Of a stretch of DNA of 64,000 nucleotides, positions 9,328-18,390 are shown one piece after another. Every line of letters starts with the position of its first letter. Within the stretch, counting starts at the first letter, position 1. The position numbers and the translations under genes are program-made. The notes under the pieces were generated by a model that did not search any database, was not told the DNA's origin, and saw only the letters and a list, made by a program, of their open reading frames with translations. The stretch lies in NCBI RefSeq assembly GCF_002272795.1, contig NZ_MLAT01000006.1, positions 58,506 through 122,505 of the forward strand, written 5' to 3'. This DNA is from Helicobacter sp. 13S00482-2 (GTDB lineage: Bacteria > Campylobacterota > Campylobacteria > Campylobacterales > Helicobacteraceae).

Positions 9328-9390
9328 AAATGACCTTTGTTTGAATATTTAGAATATTTAATTTGAGGAGAGGATTTTAACATATTTTAC

Positions 9391-9419
9391 TTGATTTTTT
9401 TAATCCGTTCAGTTAAAAT
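9391..9419 (+). promoter_or_regulatory. promoter of tRNA-Ser
   Basis: TTGATT (9391-9396) and TAAAAT (9414-9419) are separated by 17 nt, a classical -35/-10 pair. The predicted start is about 50 nt before the mature tRNA. Confidence 0.5.
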
Positions 9420-9476
9420 GACGCTCTTGATATATTTACAAGATGCTAAGTTGTCAAGTGCATTTTGGCTTTCGTT

Positions 9477-9567
9477 GGACCGGTGGGTGAGTTGGCTTAA
9501 ACCACATCCCTGCTAAGGATGCGTAGTCGCAAGATTACCGAGGGTTCGAATCCCTCCCTGTCCGCCA
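9477..9567 (+). tRNA. tRNA-Ser (GCU)
   Basis: A 91-nt class II tRNA with encoded CCA. The anticodon stem CATCC/GGATG encloses CTGCTAA, so the anticodon is GCU (Ser, AGC/AGU codons). The long variable arm pairs GTAGTC with GATTAC, as expected for Ser. The T-arm is GAGGG-TTCGAAT-CCCTC. The acceptor stem GGACCGG/CCTGTCC has one C-U mismatch at position 5:68; the other six pairs are Watson-Crick. The gene marks the left border of the accessory patch. Confidence 0.95.
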
Positions 9568-9656
9568 TTATATAATTAAACTTCTTTCAAAAAACCTCAC
9601 AAAACATTATATAAACGAATTTTAGTTACTTTTAGATTTTAGGTAATTCCAAAAAA

Positions 9657-9885
9657 AATCATTCCTAACTTAATGACTTTATGGGTTAAAATCATCGTCA
9701 TTTCTTGTCCTTCATGTAGAGTTTAAGACAGTTCTTAAATCTTCTTATGCTAAAATTGCACTGCAATCGTAAATCCCCCTTAGAGTTTTAGGCAGTTCTT
9801 AAATCTTCTTATCCTAAATCTTATACAGAGGGTTGATTGCATTGTGCTAGCTTTAGACAACTCTCAGATCTTGTTATGTTGCAAT
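9657..9885 (+). CRISPR. decayed CRISPR array, type II-C-like repeats, no cas genes
   Basis: Three 36-nt units lie at 9721-9756, 9785-9820 and 9850-9885, with a weak fourth candidate at 9657-9692. The period is 64-65 nt, leaving 28-29-nt unique spacers. Units 1 and 2 agree at 31 of 36 positions and share the 20-nt core CAGTTCTTAAATCTTCTTAT; unit 3 agrees with unit 1 at 26 of 36. The ends GTTT(T)AG and CTAAAAT are those of Campylobacter/Helicobacter type II-C repeats; by recall, unit 1 matches the C. jejuni repeat at about 27 of 36. Divergence between units means the array is no longer maintained. No cas9, cas1 or cas2 is in the window. Confidence 0.6.
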
Positions 9886-10305
9886 CTTATTGATTCTATA
9901 TTGAAAGACTATTGATAAAAATAAAGGGCGTAATTAGCCTTTAAACATAATCAAATCCAAAATAGATTTAAAAAAAGAGGAGTATGCAAAAGTTGAAAAA
10001 TCTTATGTAGATTATCGTAGATAGGGCAACTCAATTAAATACACCAAACAAAAAATAACTTTTTAAAAGAGTGATTTTTTATGCCATACATAATAGACAT
10101 AATTATAAAATTTCCAAAATACATTCTAAACCAAATAGTTTCGCATAAAAATAAAACATAAGAATTTAAACTCAAATAATCACTATCATAAAAAGATGTC
10201 AGCACAAGTTTTGGTTTTAGATAAGTTTATATGTTATAAGATTAAGCAGGGTTTTAAAAATAATATTTTAAGGTACTTGATCAATTTATCACTCGAGGAT
10301 CTCAA
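9886..10305. other. gene-free stretch with one small hairpin
   Basis: No convincing gene is present. A hairpin at 9922-9943 pairs TAAAGG with CCTTTA (one G bulge, then C-G) and could be a terminator or a leftover of a small RNA. A ribosome-site-like GAGGAG followed by ATG near 9978 opens only an 8-codon frame. A 73-codon frame at 10196-10417 runs into the restriction gene in another frame and looks spurious. GAGGATCTCAAATG at 10295-10308 supplies the ribosome site and start of the next gene. Confidence 0.5.
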
Positions 10306-13300
10306 ATGTCCCAAATCTCAGCTTATACATTCATCACCAAAAAAATCCAAACAATGGATTTGTCCAATCGTGCCAAAGGAAGTATGTTTGAAAAACTCTC
10401 CAAACATTTACTTATAGAAAATGACATAGCTGGGGATTATAAAGATATCAGTCTTTGGAGTGATTGGAAACATAGGGGCAATAGAGCTGATTGTGGGATT
10501 GATTTGGTTATTGAGACTCATAGCGGAGAGTTCATAGCTGTGCAATGTAAGTTTTATAAAGATAAGCCTGTTTCATTTGAGGATTTATCTACCTATTTTG
10601 CAGAGTTTTTAGGTGGCATAGGGGATATCAAATTTTCAAGAGGTATCATTGTCTATACATCTAGTCTTGGTGCAACCGCTATGGAAAAGATCGAACAAAT
10701 TAGAAAAACTAAGCCTATTGATTTGATATCAGAAGAAGATTTTATGAATTCTAACATTGATTGGGAAAAACTCGATCCCACTAAACCCCAAGATGAAATC
10801 CCCACACATCTTAAGAAAAAGCCAAGGGAGCACCAAAAAGAAGCCATAGAGGCTACAAAATCATATTTTAGTAATCCGAACAATACCCGTGGTAAGCTTA
10901 TTATGGCCTGTGGCACGGGGAAGACTTACACTTCTTTACAGATCTTAGAAAGTCTCACACCAAAAGAGGGTATTGTTCTTTTTCTTGCCCCAAGCATTGC
11001 TTTAGTGGGGCAAACTTTTAGAGAATATTGTGCTCAAAAGAGTGATCCATTTGTTGCTTGTATTGTCTGTAGTGATAGCAAATCTGGACAAAGCGAAGAT
11101 GATACGAATTTTATTGAGCTACCTATAGCTCCATCTACAAACACAGAGGATATAATCAAAGCCTATACAAAAAGCAAACAAGAAAAGAAACGCTTTATTA
11201 TCTTCTCAACCTATCAGAGTGCTTTGAAAATAAAATCCGCTCAAACTGAGGGTTTAGGTGAGATTGATCTGATGGTTTGCGATGAAGCTCATCGAAGTGT
11301 AGGGGCAATGTATTCTCTAACAAAAGATGAAAGAGAAGCGATGCTAGGAGATATGGGAGATGAGGCTTTGAATTCCTTTACACTTTGCCATAGTGATGAA
11401 CATATCAAAGCCAAAAAACGTCTTTATATGACCGCTACTCCGAAAGTTTATAAAGATAATGCTAAAACTAAAGCCAAAGAGAGTGATAATTCTATTTTTT
11501 CAATGGATGATAAAAGCATCTTTGGAGAAGAAATTTATACTTTAAATTTTGAACAAGCTATAAAAAAAGATCTTCTTTCAGATTATAAAGTCATCATCTT
11601 AGCCCTAAGATCTGAAAATCTCTCTAGTGTCGCAAATAATGCTATCTCCAAACTCAAAGCCGAAGGCACAAAACTCCACAATCAGAAGATTGACAGTGAA
11701 TTTATTTGCAAAATCATCGGCACTCACAAGGGCTTAGCAAAACAAGATCTCATCACTTTAGATGCTGAAAATAAAGAAGATATGGAATTTAAAGATGAAT
11801 TTGATAATGCCCCTTCAAGAAGAGCGATCAGCTTTTGTAGCAACATTGCCACGAGTAAAAATATCACCCATTCTTTTAAAACTATCATTGAATGTTATGA
11901 TGAAGAACTCAAAAAAGAGAGTTTTAAAAATCTAGAAGTCAGTATTGACCATATTGATGGGACAATGAATAGCAAAACCCGTCTTGATAAACTCACGATA
12001 CTCAATAATCCCAAGGATAATACTTGCAATATCTTAAGCAATGCAAGATGTTTGAGTGAAGGTATTGATGTGCCTGCATTAGATAGCATTGTTTTTTTTG
12101 ATGGACGAAGTGCGATGGTGGATATTATCCAAGCAGTAGGACGAGTGATGAGAAAAGCGCCTGATAAAAAGATGGGTTATATCATTCTTCCTATTGCCTT
12201 ATCTGATAGCGAGATCAGTAACCTTGACAATGCTATGAATGATAGTGGTTTTAAAAACATTTGGAAGATTCTTAAATCCCTGAGGAGCCACGACACAAGT
12301 CTAGTAGATGAAGCAGTCTATAAAGAAAAAGTAAAAATTGTCCTCAGTGATGATAGTGCTCTTAAAAATGACTCACGAGATAAAGAACAAGAAAAAGACC
12401 AAAAACAAATACAAACCCTCTTTGATAGCATAACTCTGAAAAACATTGCTGATACAGTCTATAACGTGATACCAACTAAACTAGGAGATAAAGGCTATTG
12501 GGAGAGCTTTTCTGCTAAAACCGCAAAGACTGTAGAAACTCTAAATATAAGATTAAGAGATATTTTTACTAAAAAACCTAGCATACTTGAAAATTTTCTC
12601 TCTTCTTTAAGAGAAAATATCCATAACTTCATCACCGAAAATGAAGCCATTGATATGATCTGCTCTCATATCATCACTAAGCCTATCTTTGATGCTATCT
12701 TTGGAAAAGATATGAACGACAATCCTATCGGCAAGGCTCTTGATGAGGTACTAGAGAAGATTCAAGAGTTAGGATTACAAGGCGAAGAAACTATCTATTT
12801 GAATGCACTCTATAAAAATGTCAAAGAAAATGCAGAAATAGCGAAATCTCAAAAAAGCAAACAAGAACTCATCAAAAATCTCTATGATACTTTTCTAAAA
12901 ACAGCCTTCAAAAAGCAAAGTGAAAAATTAGGGATTGTCTATACACCTATTGAAGTAGTGGATTTTATTCTAAAATCTACTGATGATCTTTTAAAAATGC
13001 ATTTCAATACAGATTTTAATGATAGTAATGTAAAGGTATTTGACCCTTTTACTGGTACAGGGAGTTTTATCACAAGACTACTCAGTAAAGAGAATAATCT
13101 CATAAATGACATCACTCTCAAAGATAAATTTCAAAACGCACTTTTTGCTCAAGATATTGTGCTTTTATCTTATTATATCGCATTTATCAATATCACCCAA
13201 AGTGCTAGAGTTAGAGATGCCTCACTTCCTAGCTTTAAAAATATCGCTCTCACAGATAGCCTGGATTATCTAGAAAATACAAGCAAAAGACATGACCTAT

Positions 13301-15181
13301 TCACTAACTCAGGATTAGAAAAAAACAAAGCCATCAAAGACATCATCGCCAATCAAAAGATCAGAGTCATCATAGGTAACCCCCCTTATTCAGGTGGTGC
13401 GAGTTCAGAAAATGACAATAACGCCAATATCTCTCATCCACTCTTGGAAAAAAGAGTGAGGGAAACCTATGGAAAACAATCAAATGCTATGTTAGCCAAA
13501 AATACTCGTGATACTCTCATTCACGCCATCAGAATGGCAAGTGATAAGCTAGAAGATCAAGGCATTATCTCTTTTATAATCAATGGGAGCTTCATAGATG
13601 CCAACTCAGCAGATGGCTTTAGGAAAACCATCGCTAAAGAATTCAGCGATATATATGTTCTCAACCTAAGAGGAGATATCAGATCTCAAATGCAAAATAA
13701 AAAACAAGGCGAGGGGGGCAATATCTTTGATATTCAAACGGGCGTGGCGATCATCTTTTTTATCAAAGACACTAGTGCAAAAGAGCATAAAATCCACTAC
13801 TACGATATAGGTGATTCTCTCAGCAAAGAAGACAAATTTGCCAAACTAAAAGCATTTCAAAGCATCAAAAATATACCCTTTAAAAACATCAACCCCAATC
13901 AAAAGGGAGATTGGATCAATCAAAGGGGCGAAGACTTTGAAAAACTCATTGCCCTGAAGAAAAACGCTAGAAATCTTGAAAGTATCTTTGCTGTCAATTC
14001 TTCTGGTGTAAGCACCAATAGAGATGCTTGGGTTTATAACTTCTCAAAACAAGCACTCAAAAATGCAATCTCAAAATGCATCGACACATATAGAGAAAAT
14101 CTAGCTCGCTTTAATCATCAAGAATTTCTAACCGAACACAGCAATATCAAAAAAGCAGAGTTATACAAAAAACTAAGTGATCAAGACATTACCACTGATA
14201 AAACAAAAATCTCTTGGACTACGGTACTAAAAAAAGATTTTATAAAAAATACAGCGATTGAAGATTTTGATGAAAAAAATATCAGGATCTCTTCTTATCG
14301 TCCCTTTAACAAAAAAAATCTCTATTGGAATAAAACTTGGAATGAAAGACGATCTAAATTTATCGAACTATTCCCTGACGCTAAGGATGAAAATGAACTG
14401 ATAAATACCACTAATGGGAGTTTTTCAGCCCTAGTTTCTGATAGTATTTGTGATCTTCACTTCATAGGAGATGCTCAAGCTTATCCACTCTATTCATATG
14501 AAGCACCAAGTCTCATAGAAAATACAGCTATAAATAATGATCTAGGGGGGGGGGTCGCTTGAAAAAAGATCCGCTATCACTGATTGGGCATTATCACGAT
14601 TTCAAAGCAGCCTAAAAGATCCAAGCATCAGCAAAGATGAGATCTTTTATTATATCTATGCTATCTTTCATCATCAAAAATATCTAGAAAAATATAAAAG
14701 CGAACTAGCCAAAGAAGCCCCAAGAGTAGGCATCAGTAAAGACTTTAAGATTTTAAGTGAGCTTGGCAGAGAATTAGCCTGTCTACATTTGGATTATGAA
14801 AAGAGTGAGATGTGGCAAGATGTGCAGTATAAAGATGGGCTATTAGCAAACAAAGAATCTGAAGGCTTTTATGATGTGATAAAAATGAAAAAATCCAAAG
14901 ATGGTAAAGAGATCGCCTATAATGGCAATATAACCATCAAAAACATCCCTCCTAAGGTATATGAATACAAAATCAATGGTAAGACAGCAGTAGATTGGAT
15001 CATTGATCGCTATGCTATAAAAATAGACAAGGATAGTGGGATCGAAAATAACCCCAACCACTATGCTGGAGGGAAATATGTGTTTGAACTCATATGCCGC
15101 ATCATTGTGATGTCACTTAAAAGCGTGGATTTGATGAAAAAAATCAGCGCGTATGAATTTGAAGGATTGGAGAAAATATAA
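10306..15181 (+). CDS. Type ISP restriction-modification enzyme, interrupted by poly-G (phase-OFF)
   Basis: Single-chain restriction-modification protein of the LlaGI/LlaBIII kind. In order: Mrr-like nuclease (Asp66, QCK at 80-82); superfamily 2 helicase/translocase with Walker A CGTGKT near residue 202, DEAH at 326-329 and motif VI QAVGRVMRK; a coupler; an adenine-N6 methyltransferase with FDPFTGTG near 912 and NPPY at 1025-1028; and a target-recognition region to the C-terminus. The reading frame stops at 14562, just after ten Gs (14545-14554), giving 1418 residues. The rest continues in the next frame to 15181. With nine Gs (or twelve) the gene would read through to about 1624 residues, normal for the family. 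As written the product lacks its last 200 residues, including part of the specificity domain. Confidence 0.88.
14545..14554 (+). repeat. 10-G homopolymer, phase-variation tract
   Basis: Ten consecutive Gs lie inside the Type ISP gene. The upstream frame runs into TGA 8 nt after the tract. The frame that continues the protein (SLEKRSAITDWAL and on) needs one G fewer or two more. Poly-G tracts of this length are the standard phase-variation device in Campylobacter and Helicobacter. Confidence 0.85.
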
Positions 15182-15241
15182 CGGGATTTAAATTTTTAGT
15201 GAATCTTAATCTTAAAAACTAAAAATTAAATCCCGTTATAT
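15176..15241. terminator. 24-bp inverted repeat overlapping the restriction gene stop
   Basis: Arms at 15176-15200 and 15218-15241 are complementary apart from one extra A, with a 17-nt loop. The left arm starts 3 nt before the TAA. The stem is long and partly GC (ACGGG/CCCGT). It is probably a terminator, but the symmetry is longer than a terminator needs and could also be the end of a lost insertion. Confidence 0.55.
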
Positions 15242-15620
15242 TGTCTTTATAAATGAGTAAAAAATAAATTCTTTAAAGAGAGTTTTAGAAGACTCAGAAA
15301 ATCTCTATTTGAGATAAAAAATATCCTAGAACATCACAATCTCGCTTAATCTGCTACAATCACACGCTAAAAATAAATCCGTACAGTCTTATAATAAATC
15401 ACATTGAAGAAGTGAATTATTATTGATTGATATTTTATTAATGCCTTTTTGATGTGAGCACGAAAAATCTATGAATCTATAATTATGATACGATACGTAA
15501 CTATTTATTTTATAAAATTACTTTTTGTATCATATTGATACATAAAAATGTTCTAAAGTTCTTTGTTTTATTTGAATCTATCTTAGAATAGAGGCATAAA
15601 TCAATATATGGAGTATAAAT
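15242..15620. other. intergenic stretch before the first porin
   Basis: No gene is seen. A TATAAT at 15390-15395 could be a promoter with a long leader. GGAGTATAAATATG supplies the ribosome site and start of the porin gene. The stretch also holds TGATAC/GATAC half-sites near 15486-15495 and the palindrome listed separately. Confidence 0.5.
15526..15542. promoter_or_regulatory. 17-bp palindrome, putative operator of the first porin
   Basis: TGTATCATATTGATACA is a perfect 7-3-7 inverted repeat about 80 nt before the porin start. Further GATAC half-sites lie 40 nt upstream. It has the same TGTAT-N7-ATACA layout as the palindrome before the efflux operon at 35353-35369. It is likely bound by a dimeric repressor; the protein is unknown. 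Confidence 0.45.
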
Positions 15621-17021
15621 ATGTGTAGAATTTTCATTTTATTAATAACAATTGTTTCTTTTAGTGCCTCTATTGATTATCAATTTGATGGATGGATAGG
15701 CTCTTGGAATAAAAGGGCTTTTAATATCAACAACCCCGAATATGTCGATCCTATCAAAGGAATCTATCCAACAGAAAGTTATAGCACTTTGGCTTTGTTT
15801 TTAGGAGTGAATACGCAGCTTTATAAAGGAAATTCCTCCTCTGTTGATTTTGGCTTTGCAGGAATATTTGGTGGGGTGGTTTATGACTCCACTAAGTCTG
15901 ATAGGACAATTGATGGAAAATTATACGTCCCTGATGGTCTTGGTTATAACTATGCTGGTTTTTGGGCGGGATATCTTTTTGATGCACCTTATGGATTTCT
16001 TGATGCTGGAAGATATGTCCATAATGTAGTTTTTCCAAGTACCTATATACATTACAACTCTGAATACTTTGAATTTTGGGGAGGTAGATATGCAGTCCCC
16101 ACAGCATCTTATGCTGATCTTTTTTCTTCTTACACGCAAGGAGTGGATTTGGTATTTAAATACCAGGACTTTAGAATTTTTTTTGAAGCAAGTTTTGGAC
16201 GTGCAAATGCTTCTTGGGCAGGTTGGATATATGATTGGTATGCCCCTTATTCAATCACAACCAAAAAAGGGGTATTGACAAATTTAGGTATGTATTTTTT
16301 GGGTGCGGACTACAGAAAAAATGGTTTGGTGATTCGTCCAAACTTTTATTTTTATCCCACACTTTATTACACTCCCTCTTTAAAAGTTTCTTACCAGAGC
16401 AGTCCTGATTTCTTTGAAGAAAATCGCTGGGGATCAAAGACACAATTTTTAATCTTCACCCCCTTTCAGGCCGAAAATGCTAGATTTTATCCTGGAGGTG
16501 TGGGACGCTATCGTTATGGAGATTTACCTGATAAATTTGCAGTTTCAATAGACTTTAATCAAACTTTCAATATCGACATTTATAATGTTGGATTTGGATT
16601 TCATAAAAACTTTGGGAGTGCAAACGGATACTTAGGAAATAGAGGAAATACGGTATTTCTTGTAGATATTTGGGATGCTTCTGTTTATGACATCGGGCAG
16701 TCAATATCTGATGCAATCGGAGCTGATGCCTTCACTCCATACATCTATGGCGGGGGACGTATCAAAAATTTTGAATGGTCAGTCCTAGGAAGACTCACTT
16801 ATGCAAGAAGAAGCAACGAACAGGCACTAAGAATAGGGGGTTCATATAACTTTAAAAAAGAGGGTATTTTGATAGGTGGATTTATCGAGTTTTTTAGAGA
16901 TGAAACAAAAGAAGGCTATAAAGTCGGATCATCTAGACCTATTCCAGATAACCCTGAGAATATTGCCGATAGAAGTTATGTAGCCGTGTATGTGAAATAT
17001 AATTTTTTAACAAATAAATAA
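15621..17021 (+). CDS. Hof-family outer-membrane porin-like protein
   Basis: A 466-residue protein with a short signal peptide (MCRIFILLITIVSFSAS). It is a long run of alternating strands rich in Tyr, Phe and Gly, ending in an aromatic strand (DRSYVAVYVKYNF), typical of an outer-membrane barrel. Size, the GWIGSWNKRAFNINNPEY opening and the closing DRSY motif fit the Helicobacter Hof (OprD-like) family. It probably takes up small molecules; the substrate is unknown. A second Hof protein lies 1.4 kb away. The palindrome upstream suggests regulated expression. Confidence 0.8.
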   Translation: MCRIFILLITIVSFSASIDYQFDGWIGSWNKRAFNINNPEYVDPIKGIYPTESYSTLALFLGVNTQLYKGNSSSVDFGFAGIFGGVVYDSTKSDRTIDGKLYVPDGLGYNYAGFWAGYLFDAPYGFLDAGRYVHNVVFPSTYIHYNSEYFEFWGGRYAVPTASYADLFSSYTQGVDLVFKYQDFRIFFEASFGRANASWAGWIYDWYAPYSITTKKGVLTNLGMYFLGADYRKNGLVIRPNFYFYPTLYYTPSLKVSYQSSPDFFEENRWGSKTQFLIFTPFQAENARFYPGGVGRYRYGDLPDKFAVSIDFNQTFNIDIYNVGFGFHKNFGSANGYLGNRGNTVFLVDIWDASVYDIGQSISDAIGADAFTPYIYGGGRIKNFEWSVLGRLTYARRSNEQALRIGGSYNFKKEGILIGGFIEFFRDETKEGYKVGSSRPIPDNPENIADRSYVAVYVKYNFLTNK

Positions 17022-17033
17022 ACTTGATATTTT

Positions 17034-17066
17034 GCCAAAAAGGGTGTGTGTGACTCCCATTTTGGC
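17034..17066. terminator. hairpin between convergent porin and hydrolase genes
   Basis: GCCAAAAAGGG and CCCATTTTGGC pair over 11 positions with one mismatch, with a TGTGTGTGACT loop. It lies 12 nt after the porin stop, and the opposing gene ends at 17096. Confidence 0.6.
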
Positions 17067-17095
17067 CTTGCTTATGATGGATTTATCTAGTTAAG

Positions 17096-18190
17096 TTATT
17101 TTCTCTCTCTTAATACCTTAAGGGCATTATAAAAAGCTCTTGGCTGATCTGTCATCGTGCTATGCCCAGCGTTTGGAATTAAAAACAATTCTTTTTTCGG
17201 AGCATTGATTTTATAAAAATACTTGATCGCATTCACGGTTGGGACTTGCCAATCATCCATTCCCAAAATATAATAAACAGGGATTTTATAATTGGGTGTT
17301 TTATACAAATCAAAACCCATCATATATTTATAAATATTGCTATAGATTGGACCATTTCTGTTATAGGTTTCTTGTGACTTTGTTGTTGGCTTGATGATCA
17401 TATTGATGATCTTATACTTAGCTTGGAGAGTTCTTATCATTACGAGATCTTTAAAAATCTCATTTTCGTCTTTGAGATAAGGATATTTAGAAATTTTATC
17501 CAAAGCTTTTAGATCTTCTTTGTTGCCACTTCTTTTCACCACATCATAGAGATGTTCATACACAATCCTTTCATCTTCCATCGCATTACTCACCTGCCCT
17601 ACTCCAATATAATAAAGAACATCTTTAGGATATTTCAAAACAAATTCACTCCCTAACACACTCCCCCAACTATGTCCTAAAATAGCAATTTTATCTTGAT
17701 GAAATTTCTTTTTGAGATATGCCACAACCTGCCTTGTATCTTCAATCATATTATCTATGGTGGGCTTATTTTTTGCATCTAAGATTTGTTTGGATTGGTG
17801 ATTTCTTTCATAGGTCTTCCCTGCTCCTCTTTGATCCCAATAAACCACATTGTATAATTTTTCTAAATTCCTCATTAAGGGCTCTTTTGTGATTCCAGAA
17901 AGACCTGGCCCCCCATGCAAATACAAAAGTACTGGATTGCGCAAATCTTCACCTTTTATCATTATGTATTGCTCAATTCCATTGATTTTTATATACATTT
18001 TCTCATCAATGGCTAATTTTGAAACTTTCTCATCATTAAAAGGGGCATGTAATATCAAAAATGCATCTGGATTCTCACCCAAAGATTTATCAACACTTGG
18101 AGCATCTTTTGCATTTGAAATCTGAGCTAAAAATAGCATACTTAAAAACAAAGGCACAATCTTAAAACCTATCCTAAAAAATCGCTTCAT
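17096..18190 (-). CDS. exported alpha/beta hydrolase, proline-iminopeptidase-like
   Basis: A 364-residue hydrolase with an N-terminal signal peptide (about residues 1-27, ending SNAKDA). It carries the HGGPGLSG motif and WDQRGAGKT, both typical of the prolyl-aminopeptidase (S33) group. The nucleophile elbow is GHSWGS, the acid region GMDDWQVP and the late His lies in NAGHSTM. It is therefore probably a periplasmic peptidase or esterase, although S33 enzymes are often cytoplasmic. It is transcribed against the first porin and away from the second. The substrate is not determinable. Confidence 0.8.
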   Translation of the reverse strand: MKRFFRIGFKIVPLFLSMLFLAQISNAKDAPSVDKSLGENPDAFLILHAPFNDEKVSKLAIDEKMYIKINGIEQYIMIKGEDLRNPVLLYLHGGPGLSGITKEPLMRNLEKLYNVVYWDQRGAGKTYERNHQSKQILDAKNKPTIDNMIEDTRQVVAYLKKKFHQDKIAILGHSWGSVLGSEFVLKYPKDVLYYIGVGQVSNAMEDERIVYEHLYDVVKRSGNKEDLKALDKISKYPYLKDENEIFKDLVMIRTLQAKYKIINMIIKPTTKSQETYNRNGPIYSNIYKYMMGFDLYKTPNYKIPVYYILGMDDWQVPTVNAIKYFYKINAPKKELFLIPNAGHSTMTDQPRAFYNALKVLRERK

Positions 18191-18351
18191 AAAAACTCCT
18201 TAAAAAAATATTCAATGATTATTTATATCCAACCTTATGAAATATACTCACCATTAATCAAGTATTTTATCTATATTGTTTCTTTTGGTAATGTTAAAAC
18301 AAAAAAATATTCTAATAAATAAAAAATTTTTATTTATCTCTTTATTTTTTA

Positions 18352-18378
18352 TATGATTTAATTGAATACTAAATCATA
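18352..18378. promoter_or_regulatory. 9-bp inverted repeat in the leader of the second porin
   Basis: TATGATTTA and TAAATCATA form a perfect 9-bp inverted repeat around a 9-nt spacer. It ends 12 nt before the ATG, immediately ahead of the GGAG ribosome site. It could be an operator or an RNA hairpin limiting translation. The spacing does not match the NikR sites I know. Confidence 0.45.
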
Positions 18379-18390
18379 ATTGGAGCAAAA

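Noticed and set aside
10196..10417. 73-codon frame before the restriction gene
   Set aside because: It has no ribosome site and half of it overlaps the nuclease domain in another frame.
9477..15241. tRNA-Ser as attachment site of an integrated island
   Set aside because: No second copy of the tRNA 3' end, no integrase and no mobility gene is seen in the window.
15892..16443. Several 60-70-codon frames on both strands within the first porin
   Set aside because: All are shadows of the barrel-protein frame, which has a signal peptide and closing strand.
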